Below are positions 16,183 through 24,272 of a stretch of 47,181 nucleotides of DNA, one piece after another (position 1 is the stretch's first letter; every line of letters starts with the position of its first letter). The stretch is from Acidimicrobiia bacterium (lineage in GTDB: Bacteria > Actinomycetota > Acidimicrobiia > Spongiisociales > Spongiisociaceae). The translations under genes were made by a program, and so were the position numbers. The stretch lies in NCBI GenBank assembly GCA_022827785.1, contig JAJEIM010000029.1, forward strand, positions 1 through 47,181, given 5' to 3'. The notes beneath the pieces were generated by a model that saw nothing but the letters and a program-made list of their open reading frames with translations, made no database searches and was not told the origin of the DNA.

Positions 16183-17948
16183 GGGGGCGTGAGGTCGATC
16201 CGGTCACCGTCGAGGTCGTGACCAGTGGCCTGGCCGCCGGGGCTCGCGAGATGGGCATCACCATGCGCCAGACCTCCAGCTCGACGATCTTCAACGAGGG
16301 CAACGACTATTCATGCGGCATCTTCAACGCCCGCACCGAGCTGGTCAGCCACGGGGAGTTCCTACCCATCCACCTCGGATCGTTGCCCTACTCGGTGAAC
16401 TACGCCATCGACGAGGTCGGGGTCGATCGGTTCCGCCCCGGCGACTCCATCATCCTGAACGACCCCTTCCGCGGCGGTTCGCATCTCCCCGACGTGACCC
16501 TGGTGACGCCCATCTTCCACCGGGACCGGCTGATCGGCTGGGGTGCCAACCGCGCCCACCATCTGGACGTGGGGGGAACGGTGCCGGGCAGCTTCTACGC
16601 CCAGGCGAGAGAGAACTACCAGGAGGGTCTGCGGATCCCTCCGGTGAAGATCATCAAGGAAGGCGACCTTGACGAGGAGATCATGCAGATGATCCTGGCC
16701 AACGTGCGCCTGCCCGGGAACATGCGCTCGGACCTGCTGAGCCAGGTCTCGGCCAACCTCACCGCCCGCCGCCGACTCATCGAACTGGTCGAGAGGTACG
16801 GGCTCGAGACGGTGGAACGCTGCATGGCGATCGAGATGGACAACTCGGAACGCCGGATCCGCTCGGTGATCGCCGGATGGCCGGACGGCGACTACCACGC
16901 CGAGGATTCCATGGACAACGACGGCATCACCGACGTCCCCCGTACCGTCCGGGTGACCGTGAAGGTGCGGGGCGACGGTGTGGTGGTGGACTTCACCGGC
17001 ACCGACCCCCAGGTGGAAGGACCTCTCAACAGCGTCCTCGGCTACACGGCCTCCGGGGTGTACATGACGATCCAGGCAGCCACCGACCCCACCATCCCGC
17101 CCAACGGGGGGTGCTACCGGCCGGTCGACATCGTCGCCCCCAAGGGCACGATCGTGAACCCCGAGTTTCCGGCGGCATGCACGGGCGGCAACGAGATCGT
17201 GTCCGTGATCCACAACGCGGTGTACCGGGCCTTGGGCGAGATTCCCAGGGACATCGCCAACCCGGTCCGGCTGATGGCCGCCGACCAAGGTTCCTCCAAC
17301 AACCTGTTCCTCAGCGGGTTCGGGGAGGACGGCGAGCGCTTCGTCCTCTACGAGTATCCCGAAGGCGGTTGGGGTGGAGCGGAGGGCCGGGACGGCCAGA
17401 GCGCCATCTATTCGATAGTAGGGAACACCTGGAACCTGCCGGTGGAAGCGATAGAGATGAAGTACCCGCTCCGCATCGACCGGTACGAGCTCCGCCAGGA
17501 CTCGGGCGGGCCAGGTAAGTGGCGCGGCGGGTTGTCGATCAGGCGTGACTACCGGCTGCTGGCCCCTTCCGGCGAGTTATCGGTGCTCGGTAACCGGGTC
17601 CGGGTACCGCCGTACGGTCTGTTCGGAGGTCATCACGGCGCCCCGGCCCGGTACCGCCTCGATCCCGACACACCCGATGAGAAACCGGCGGCGCCCGAAT
17701 TCGGCGCCAAGAAGTCGATGGTGCCCCTCCGGCAGGACCAGGTGGTCGGCCAGGAAACGGCGGGCGGCGGGGGATACGGTGATCCGCTGGACCGCGACCC
17801 GTCGGCGGTGGTCCGCGACCTGCATTACGGCTACGTGTCGCGTGGCAGTGCCTTCGAGCACTACGGAGTGGTCGTCGACGAGGACGGCTGTCTCGATGAG
17901 GAGGCCACCCTCGCTCGCCGGGAACGCATGAGGGCCGGCCGGCGGTGA
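16179..17948 (+). CDS. hyuB: Hydantoinase/oxoprolinase subunit B (HyuB), cassette 2
   Basis: This 589-aa HyuB begins with VDPVTVEVVTSGL. It shows LNDPFRGGSHLPDVTLV, RAHHLDVGGTVPGSF, EYPEGGWGGAEGRDGQSA and the C-terminal TAGGGGYGDPLDRDP. The RAHHLDVGG form is closer to standard HyuB/5-oxoprolinase than the GHWSDVGG of the first cassette, again pointing to different substrates. It is coupled by 4-nt overlaps to hyuA upstream and to the aminotransferase downstream. Confidence 0.9.
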   Translation: MRGREVDPVTVEVVTSGLAAGAREMGITMRQTSSSTIFNEGNDYSCGIFNARTELVSHGEFLPIHLGSLPYSVNYAIDEVGVDRFRPGDSIILNDPFRGGSHLPDVTLVTPIFHRDRLIGWGANRAHHLDVGGTVPGSFYAQARENYQEGLRIPPVKIIKEGDLDEEIMQMILANVRLPGNMRSDLLSQVSANLTARRRLIELVERYGLETVERCMAIEMDNSERRIRSVIAGWPDGDYHAEDSMDNDGITDVPRTVRVTVKVRGDGVVVDFTGTDPQVEGPLNSVLGYTASGVYMTIQAATDPTIPPNGGCYRPVDIVAPKGTIVNPEFPAACTGGNEIVSVIHNAVYRALGEIPRDIANPVRLMAADQGSSNNLFLSGFGEDGERFVLYEYPEGGWGGAEGRDGQSAIYSIVGNTWNLPVEAIEMKYPLRIDRYELRQDSGGPGKWRGGLSIRRDYRLLAPSGELSVLGNRVRVPPYGLFGGHHGAPARYRLDPDTPDEKPAAPEFGAKKSMVPLRQDQVVGQETAGGGGYGDPLDRDPSAVVRDLHYGYVSRGSAFEHYGVVVDEDGCLDEEATLARRERMRAGRR

Positions 17949-19300
17949 GAGGCCACGAACCGCTGCTCCGGAAGGTCGAGGACCTATACCGGGAGCGGAC
18001 GAGGGGATCCCGCATCCTGTGGCAGGAGAGCAGCGGTGTCCTGCCGATGGGAGTCTCGGGCGCCGCCAAGTTCTACGAGCCCTATCCGGTCGCGCTCGCC
18101 GGCGGGCGGGGCGGGCGGGTCACCGACGTGGACGGGAACGAATACGTCGACTTTCTGTTGGGCGCCGGCTCGTCCTTGCTGGGCCACTGCCATCCCGCGG
18201 TGGTCGCTGCGGTCCGGGAGCAGGCCGGCCGGCTGGCCACCGTCCTGGCGCCGACTCCTCACGAGGCGCGGTTCGCGGAGAGGCTGCGCCACCTCATGCC
18301 CTACCTTGAACGGGTCCGCTTCGCCAACACCGGCTCCGAAGCGGTCCGCACCGCGTTGCGAGTTGCGCGGGCAGTGACCGGAAAGACACGCTACGCCAAG
18401 TTCGAGGGCAACTTCCACGGATCGGATGACTACTTCCTGGTCTCGGGTGGTTCGCGCCGCGTGGCAGGGGATCCCGAACGCCCGATGCCGGTCTTCGACT
18501 CGGCCGGTGTCCCGGACCGCATCGCCACCGAAGTCCTGGTGCTTCCCTACAACGATGCCGAGAACGCCGTCTCGCTCATTTCCGACCACGCATCCGAACT
18601 GGCGGCAGTGGTGATGGAACCGGTGGCATTCTCCACCGGCGGCGCCGTGGCCGCCGACCGTGACTTCGCTCGGGCCGTACGGCGGGTTACCGGCCGGCAC
18701 GGCATCGTCCTGATCTTCGACGAGGTCGTCACCTGTCTCCGGCTGGGAACCGGCGGCGCACCGGGCTACCTGGGAGTCACACCAGATCTTTCCTGCCTGG
18801 GTAAGGCGATAGGAGGCGGCCTGCCTCTCTCGGCCGTGGGAGGTCGGGCCGACATCATGGAGGAAGCGCTGGGACCCGATTCCGTTGCCCGGGGTACCCG
18901 TATCTTCCACTCCGGCACCTTTACCGGAAACCCGCTGTCGCTGGCCGCGGGAACGGCGGTCCTGGACGTTCTGGAGGCGGAGCCCGTGCTGGAGCACCTC
19001 GACTACCTCGGCGGTCGATTGCTGTCGACCCTCCAAGAAGTCCTCGACTCCCACCGGATCGGGCAGATGTCGGGGTTCGGGTCGATCTTCCAGCTTCACT
19101 TCACAGACGCCCCTCCCCGCAATCGACGCGAGGTACTCGCCGGAGACCATGATCTGCTGACCGCCGTCCTCCTCGGTCTCTGCGCCCACGGGATGCTGTG
19201 GCCGCCGGTGCACCCCGGAGTGCTCGCCTACGGTCACACCGAAGCCGATATCGACCTGCTGGCTGCCGCCCTGGACACCGTGCTGGGAATGGTGGCGTGA
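17945..19300 (+). CDS. Class III aminotransferase, glutamate-1-semialdehyde aminomutase-like, cassette 2
   Basis: This 451-aa PLP enzyme is the same length as the cassette 1 copy. Conserved points are DVDGNEYVDFLLGAG, NTGSEAVRTALRVARA, FEGNFHGSDDYFL, Asp259 in LIFDEVVTCLR and Lys287 in LGKAIGGGLPLSAVGG. The GTG start at 17945 overlaps the hyuB stop (GTGA), and the stop TGA shares its A with the next ATG. As with the first copy, the residue pattern resembles HemL-type aminomutases, but the operon context argues for a catabolic amine substrate. Confidence 0.88.
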   Translation: MRGHEPLLRKVEDLYRERTRGSRILWQESSGVLPMGVSGAAKFYEPYPVALAGGRGGRVTDVDGNEYVDFLLGAGSSLLGHCHPAVVAAVREQAGRLATVLAPTPHEARFAERLRHLMPYLERVRFANTGSEAVRTALRVARAVTGKTRYAKFEGNFHGSDDYFLVSGGSRRVAGDPERPMPVFDSAGVPDRIATEVLVLPYNDAENAVSLISDHASELAAVVMEPVAFSTGGAVAADRDFARAVRRVTGRHGIVLIFDEVVTCLRLGTGGAPGYLGVTPDLSCLGKAIGGGLPLSAVGGRADIMEEALGPDSVARGTRIFHSGTFTGNPLSLAAGTAVLDVLEAEPVLEHLDYLGGRLLSTLQEVLDSHRIGQMSGFGSIFQLHFTDAPPRNRREVLAGDHDLLTAVLLGLCAHGMLWPPVHPGVLAYGHTEADIDLLAAALDTVLGMVA

Positions 19301-20034
19301 TGGGCGGTAGGAAGGTCGCCATCGTCACCGGAGCGGGCCGGGGCATCGGGCGGGGAATCACCACGACGCTCGCCGAGCGAGGATACGACCTGGTGATCAC
19401 CTCCCGCACCGAACGGGATCTCGACGGTACGCGAGCGGCGGTGGAGGAGGCGGGGGGCTCGGCGATGGTCGTGGTCGCCGATCTGAGGGATCCCGGTACC
19501 GCCTCCCGGCTGGTCCGGTCGGCTCTCACCCGATTCGGGCGCCTGGACGGGCTGGTGAACAACGCCGCCCTCAACATCTTCACGCCCTTCTGGGAGCAGA
19601 CGGACGCCGACCTGGACCGGATTATTGACACCAACCTCACCGCGCCGTTCTTCCTGTGCCAGGCCGCGGCGAACCATTGGGTCGAGAACGGCCTTCCGGG
19701 CGCGATCGTCAACATCAGTTCGGCGGAGGACACCATCGCCTACCCGGAGCAGGTCCCCTATGCCTCCTCGAAGGGCGGGCTCCTCTCCATGACCAAGGTT
19801 CTGGCTCTGGAGTGGGGACCGCTCGGGATCCGGGTGAACGCGGTCAGTCCCGGTTCGGTCGACACCGACATGACGCCCGAGATCTACCGCCGGGAGGCCT
19901 CGAGCCTCATGCCGATCGGGCGGCTGGGCGAGCCGGAGGAGATCGGGACCTGCGTCCACTTCCTGCTGAGCGACGAAGCCTCCTTCGTGACCGGGACGTC
20001 GCTGTACGCGGACGGCGGGTACATGTTGCAATGA
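19300..20034 (+). CDS. SDR family NAD(P)-dependent oxidoreductase 1
   Basis: This 244-aa classical short-chain dehydrogenase has the cofactor motif VTGAGRGIGRGI (about residues 9-20), NNAALN, catalytic Ser in NISSAED and YASSK as the Tyr-x3-Lys pair. The C-terminus has the FabG-like FLLSDEASFVTGTSLYADGGY. The ATG at 19300 was chosen because the motif follows directly, and the frame open to 19198 lies inside the previous gene. It probably oxidises a hydroxyl or reduces a carbonyl in the pathway. Confidence 0.88.
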   Translation: MGGRKVAIVTGAGRGIGRGITTTLAERGYDLVITSRTERDLDGTRAAVEEAGGSAMVVVADLRDPGTASRLVRSALTRFGRLDGLVNNAALNIFTPFWEQTDADLDRIIDTNLTAPFFLCQAAANHWVENGLPGAIVNISSAEDTIAYPEQVPYASSKGGLLSMTKVLALEWGPLGIRVNAVSPGSVDTDMTPEIYRREASSLMPIGRLGEPEEIGTCVHFLLSDEASFVTGTSLYADGGYMLQ

Positions 20035-20783
20035 GTGCTGACCTGGCAGGGAAGAACGCCATCGTCACCGGCGCTGCGTCGGGCATCGGCAGAGCCACCG
20101 CCCTGAGGCTGGCAGCGGACGGCGCCAACACCTTCTGCGTGGACCGCGACGAGACGGGCCTGGCGCGGGTGGTCAGCACGCTGGGCCAGGGCCACACCGG
20201 GTTCACCGCCGATCTGCGCCTCGCCTCGTCGGGCCGGGAGGTCGTGGCGGCTGCCCGCCGGCACTGGAACGACCGGATCCATATCCTGGTCAACGCGGCT
20301 GCGATCCTGATCCGAGAACCGACCCTGCAACATTCAAGGGCAGCCTGGAACCTAACCTTGGACATCAACTTAAAGGCGCCGTTCCGTCTCTCCCAAGAGG
20401 TCGTGGCGACCATGATCGAAGAGGGAGTCCGGGGATCGATCGTCAACGTGGGCTCCGTAGAAGCGGTACTCCCCGGACGCGGTCACGTGGCCTACACCGC
20501 CTCCAAGGGCGCGATCACCATGCTCACCCGGTCGGCGGCCTTCGAGGTGGCCCCCTACGGGATACGCGTGAATGCCGTGGCCCCCGGGGTGGTCGCCACC
20601 GGCATGAATTCCGACATACGGGAGGATCCCGTACGCTGGTCGGAGATGCTGGCCGGCACCCCGATGGGCCGCCACGCCGAGCCCGAGGAGATCGCCGCCG
20701 TGATCGCCTTCCTGGCATCCGACGAGCCGAGCTTCGTCACCGGCGCGACAGTCACATCCGACGGCGGCTGGACGCTGCATTGA
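20031..20783 (+). CDS. SDR family NAD(P)-dependent oxidoreductase 2
   Basis: This 250-aa classical SDR begins MSADLAGKNAIVTGAASGIG. The catalytic Ser is in NVGSVEAV, the Tyr/Lys are in YTASKGAITM, and the C-terminus is FLASDEPSFVTGATVTSDGG. It differs from SDR 1 at most positions outside the motifs. It overlaps SDR 1 by 4 nt and is followed after 19 nt by the E2 gene. Two consecutive SDRs could act on successive or stereochemically different substrates, which is inference. Confidence 0.88.
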   Translation: MSADLAGKNAIVTGAASGIGRATALRLAADGANTFCVDRDETGLARVVSTLGQGHTGFTADLRLASSGREVVAAARRHWNDRIHILVNAAAILIREPTLQHSRAAWNLTLDINLKAPFRLSQEVVATMIEEGVRGSIVNVGSVEAVLPGRGHVAYTASKGAITMLTRSAAFEVAPYGIRVNAVAPGVVATGMNSDIREDPVRWSEMLAGTPMGRHAEPEEIAAVIAFLASDEPSFVTGATVTSDGGWTLH

Positions 20784-20802
20784 GCCGGGAGGAACGTAAC
20801 TC

Positions 20803-21954
20803 ATGTGGTTGGTGAAGATGCCCCGGCTCGGTCAGGACATGGAACAGGGAACGCTGGTCGAATGGCTCAAGTCGGTTGGCGACCCGGTCGAGGAGGGAGG
20901 CCTCCTGGCGGTGATCGAGACGGAAAAGGCCGAGGTGTCGTTCGAGTCTCCGTACTCGGGCTATCTGGTGGCGGTCCTGATCGAACCCGGAACCACCGCG
21001 CCCGCCGGGACCCCGCTGGGTTGGATAGCGGACGATCCGCAAGCTCACCCGCCGGCACCGGAACCCACTGCCGAACCACATCCATCCGCTTCCGGGCAAC
21101 GTAAGCCACCGGTCGCCGCGGAGAGGGCGCGGCGTCCGGCGCGGCGGTCTTCCACCCGAAAACCGGTATCACCCGTGGCCCGTCGCCGGGCCCGGGAACT
21201 CGGCGTGGATCCGGCGGGGGTGGAGGGCACCGGCCCCGGAGGGAGGGTGACCGAGGCCGACGTCATGAAGGCGCATCAGGCCGCCCGAGCCGCCTCGCCG
21301 GAGAAGGGTGAACTGTCGCGCATGCGGTTGACGATCGCCAGACGCATGACCCGATCGGCGGCGATTCCCCAGTTCCAGCTGATGCGGGAGATCGTCCTGG
21401 AGAAGCCGGAGGACCCGGGCGAGGGTCCGAAGGTGACCTACACGGACCTGGTGCTGTGGGCGACCGCCCGGGCCCTGGCGGAGCGACCGGCGGTGAACTC
21501 GAGCTGGATCGACGGGAACCCGCCCTCGGTTCGTTCCCATGCCGACGTCAATCTCGGCTTCGCGGTGGCGCTCGAGGACGGCCTGATCGTGCCGGTCATC
21601 AGGGATGCCGCCTCCCTGTCCCCGGGACAGCTTTCCGTACGGAGGCGCCGTTTGGAGCAGGCGGCCCGCCGGGGACGGCTCGGCCCCGAGGACGTGCAGG
21701 GCGGTACCTTTACCGTGTCCAACCTGGGCGGCGCCGCCGTCGATCAATTCATCGCCCTTATCAACCCTCCGGAGGCGGGCATCCTTGCAGTGGGCGCGGT
21801 GCAGCTCCGGCCCGTCGTGGTGGACGGCGCCCTGGTGGCAGCGCCGACGGTCCGCCTGACCCTGACCGGTGACCATCGCGTCTTCGACGGCATGGAAGGG
21901 GCGAAGTTCCTGACGGCCATAGACGCCCGACTTCAATCGTTGGCAGCCGGTTGA
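20803..21954 (+). CDS. 2-oxoacid dehydrogenase E2 (dihydrolipoamide acyltransferase)
   Basis: This 383-aa E2 has the expected domain order. Residues 1-78 are a lipoyl domain with Lys42 in ETEKAEV. Residues 80-125 are a Pro/Ala/Arg-rich linker. Residues about 125-160 are a peripheral subunit-binding domain (SPVARRRARELGVDPAGVEG...GGRVTEADV). The catalytic domain runs from about 175 to the end, with the active-site block TGDHRVFDG. GGGAGGAACG-like purines precede the ATG at 20803. It completes an E1 alpha/E1 beta/E2 set, although E2 is separated from E1 by six genes. No E3 lipoamide dehydrogenase is visible here. Confidence 0.92.
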   Translation: MWLVKMPRLGQDMEQGTLVEWLKSVGDPVEEGGLLAVIETEKAEVSFESPYSGYLVAVLIEPGTTAPAGTPLGWIADDPQAHPPAPEPTAEPHPSASGQRKPPVAAERARRPARRSSTRKPVSPVARRRARELGVDPAGVEGTGPGGRVTEADVMKAHQAARAASPEKGELSRMRLTIARRMTRSAAIPQFQLMREIVLEKPEDPGEGPKVTYTDLVLWATARALAERPAVNSSWIDGNPPSVRSHADVNLGFAVALEDGLIVPVIRDAASLSPGQLSVRRRRLEQAARRGRLGPEDVQGGTFTVSNLGGAAVDQFIALINPPEAGILAVGAVQLRPVVVDGALVAAPTVRLTLTGDHRVFDGMEGAKFLTAIDARLQSLAAG

Positions 21955-21985
21955 GAACCCGAAGAGAGTGAGGAGAGGGACACGA

Positions 21986-23257
21986 ATGAGCCTTTACGAG
22001 CCGACCTACATGGAAGGCACCCTCGGAACCATGGCCGTGGACTGGGAGGAACGGATAAACATGGCCCGCATGCGCGACGAGCGCAAGGCCCGGGCTCAGC
22101 ACCATATCGTCGAGGCCGGCCTGGGTTCGGTGCTCCTGCTGGACGACCCCAACATCCGGTACGTCACCGGACTGGCCATGCTGGGCGGTTCGGGGGCGGA
22201 TCACTACAGCTTCCTCACAGCCGGGGGAGACGTGGTGCATTGGGACACGGCCGACCACGCCAGCAACGAGCGCGCCAACTGCCCCTGGCTTCCCGACATC
22301 CGCTACGCGGCGCCCGGACTCGGGAACGTCCCGCGAGCCAGCGGCTCCCCATCTGCCCGGGAATTCCTCCTCGACACCATGGCGGACCTGATCGTCGAAG
22401 CCGCCCACGACTACGACGTACACCGCGATCCGCTGGGCATCGACTCCACCCAGCCAGCTCTGGCCGCCAAGCTCCGGGAGCGGGGACTGGTCGTCCGGGA
22501 CGGAGCCGCCGATGCGCTCCACACCGCCCGCCAGACCAAGACCAAGGACGAGATCGAGTGTTTCAGGGTGCTCTCGGCAATCTGCGAGGCCGGCTTCATG
22601 GCGATCAAGAAGGCCGCCGAGCCGGGCGTCACCGAACAGGAGGTTTGGGGCGCCGCGGCGGAAGCCGTCCTGCGCCGGGGAGGCACGGTGGAAGGGGGGT
22701 ATCTCACCAGCGGCCCCAACACCTGGCCCAAGCACCAGGCCAACACCACCGACCGGATGCTCCGTCCAGGAGACATCATGTACGCCGACTTCTACAGCGC
22801 GACCTTCCAAGGCTACCGGTCGTGCGTGTACCGGACCTTCTCCATAGGCAAGCCGCGGCAGCGTTCGGTGGAGGCCTACAAGAGAGCCCGTGACTGGATG
22901 TACGACGTGATCGAGGCGATCCGCCCCGGGGTGACCACCGGCGAGGTGGCCCGGCACTTTCCCGACCGGGAGGGCGAGCACATGGACTGGTACGGCGCCG
23001 ACCATTACTGGCAGATGACCACCAACCAGTGGGCTCACGGCCTGGGACTCCAACTCTACGAGCGGCCCCTGATCTGGCGGGGAATCTCCGTGGACCATCC
23101 GGTCGAGATCCAGGAGGGTATGACCATGGCGGTCGAGACGCAGGAACCCGACGGACGCTACGGCATGCGCGTGGAGGAGATGATCGTGGTCCGCCGCAAC
23201 GGCGCCGAGGTCCTGACCCGGTGGCCGGTCGACGAGATCACGGTGATCGATTTCTGA
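21986..23257 (+). CDS. M24 family (creatinase/aminopeptidase P fold) protein 1
   Basis: This 423-aa protein has an N-terminal creatinase-like domain (about 25-180) and a C-terminal pita-bread domain (190-420). Of the five M24 metal ligands, Asp268 (YADFYSA), His351 (WAHGLGL), Glu384 (AVETQE) and Glu397 (MRVEEM) are present. The second Asp is replaced by Cys280 (RSCVYRTF, where aminopeptidases have S-D-x-x-R-T). The substrate His250 (SGPNTWPKH) is kept. GAGGAGAGGGA precedes the ATG at 21986, and a GTG at 21968 is the alternative. Function is uncertain: an atypical hydrolase or lyase rather than a standard Xaa-Pro peptidase. It is the last gene of the plus-strand set. Confidence 0.82.
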   Translation: MSLYEPTYMEGTLGTMAVDWEERINMARMRDERKARAQHHIVEAGLGSVLLLDDPNIRYVTGLAMLGGSGADHYSFLTAGGDVVHWDTADHASNERANCPWLPDIRYAAPGLGNVPRASGSPSAREFLLDTMADLIVEAAHDYDVHRDPLGIDSTQPALAAKLRERGLVVRDGAADALHTARQTKTKDEIECFRVLSAICEAGFMAIKKAAEPGVTEQEVWGAAAEAVLRRGGTVEGGYLTSGPNTWPKHQANTTDRMLRPGDIMYADFYSATFQGYRSCVYRTFSIGKPRQRSVEAYKRARDWMYDVIEAIRPGVTTGEVARHFPDREGEHMDWYGADHYWQMTTNQWAHGLGLQLYERPLIWRGISVDHPVEIQEGMTMAVETQEPDGRYGMRVEEMIVVRRNGAEVLTRWPVDEITVIDF

Positions 23258-23267
23258 CGCTGCGGAG

Positions 23268-23284
23268 CCGACCCCTTTGGTCGG
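23268..23284. terminator. Short hairpin between convergent genes
   Basis: CCGACC (23268-23273) and GGTCGG (23279-23284) form a 6-bp stem with a 5-nt loop in the 33-nt gap between two convergent genes. It may serve as a bidirectional terminator. No U-run is present on either side. Confidence 0.4.
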
Positions 23285-23290
23285 GGTCTC

Positions 23291-24145
23291 CTAGGACTCG
23301 CCCAGAAACGATCTGGCCGTCCTTGCGACCGCATAGTCCACCATCCGGCCCTCTACGCCGACGGCCGCCGTGCCCCTGGATTCGGCCTCTTCGAAGACCT
23401 CCAGGATCGCCCGGTGGCGGGCCACCTCCTCCTCGGTCGGGGTGAACACCTCGTTGATCACGTCCACCTGCGCGGGGTGGATGGCGAGTTTGGCCACATA
23501 TCCCATACGGCGGGCCAGCCGGCTCTCGGTCCGGAGCCCCTCCAGATTGCGGTAGTCCATGAACACACCGTCAATCGGCTGGGCCACTCCTGCTGAACGG
23601 GCTGCGAGCAGAACCCGGGAACGGGAGTAATGCAACCCGGTGCCCTCAGGCTCCCATCGCACCCGGAGATCGGCCACCAGGTCCCCCTGCTCGCCGCTTC
23701 CGATCATGACCGCCTCCACCCTCCGGCATCCTCCGACGACCTCGAAGGCGTTCCGGACTCCCACCGCCGTCTCGATCATCGGGATCAGGGCGACCGACCC
23801 GTCCGGCCGGCCTGTGGCCGCCTCGAGTGCGCTGAGGGCCCCGCATGCCTTCAACATGATCCGGAGCTGTTCAGCCTTGGGGACTATCACCCCATCCACA
23901 CCGGCACGGGCGGCTACCACCAGGTCGTCCCACATCAGGCCGGTGTCGAACCCGTTGACGCGCACGAAGAAGGAAGCCTCGCCATCGGGCAAGGACCCGA
24001 GATTCGCCCGCGCCTCCTCCTTGACGCCCGCAGCCACCGCATCCTCGAGATCGACGATCACGCCATCGGCGGGGGACCGCGCCGCCTTGGCAATCAGGTC
24101 GGGGCGATCACCCGGCGCGAACAACATCGAGCGGACCGCTTTCAT
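23291..24145 (-). CDS. HpcH/HpaI (CitE-like) aldolase/CoA ester lyase
   Basis: This 284-aa TIM-barrel lyase of the CitE group has MLFAPGDRPDLI at the start, then VIVDLEDAV with the metal/CoA Glu-Asp pair, FVRVNGFDT, VALIPMIETAVGV, the metal-site block MIGSGEQGDLVADL and the C-terminal AIHPAQVDVINEVF. Members split malyl-CoA, citramalyl-CoA, hydroxymethylglutaryl-CoA and similar esters. Here it may cleave the acyl-CoA delivered by the dehydrogenase/CoA-transferase genes on the other strand. That is inference, and the acyl chain is unknown. Confidence 0.87.
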   Translation of the reverse strand: MKAVRSMLFAPGDRPDLIAKAARSPADGVIVDLEDAVAAGVKEEARANLGSLPDGEASFFVRVNGFDTGLMWDDLVVAARAGVDGVIVPKAEQLRIMLKACGALSALEAATGRPDGSVALIPMIETAVGVRNAFEVVGGCRRVEAVMIGSGEQGDLVADLRVRWEPEGTGLHYSRSRVLLAARSAGVAQPIDGVFMDYRNLEGLRTESRLARRMGYVAKLAIHPAQVDVINEVFTPTEEEVARHRAILEVFEEAESRGTAAVGVEGRMVDYAVARTARSFLGES

Positions 24146-24184
24146 GCCAGGCTTCGTTCTCCTTCTCGTACCAGGGTCTTCACG

Positions 24185-24213
24185 AGTCTATGCGGCTGAG
24201 GCCGGAGGTGTAA
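24185..24213 (-). promoter_or_regulatory. Possible promoter for the CitE-like gene
   Basis: On the minus strand TTACAC (complement of 24208-24213) and TAGACT (complement of 24185-24190) are separated by 17 nt. Each matches 4 of 6 consensus positions. It lies in the 127-nt gap upstream of the lyase start, so the gene may be transcribed separately. Confidence 0.3.
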
Positions 24214-24272
24214 CGGAATCGTGCCGGGTCAGCGTCCTCGTTGCAGCCTCTTGCCGGACGCCCCATCCGCAT

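Noticed and set aside
5659-19300. Recent tandem duplication of the HyuAB-aminotransferase cassette
   Set aside because: The copies differ at most non-motif positions and in conserved blocks, so they are old paralogues.
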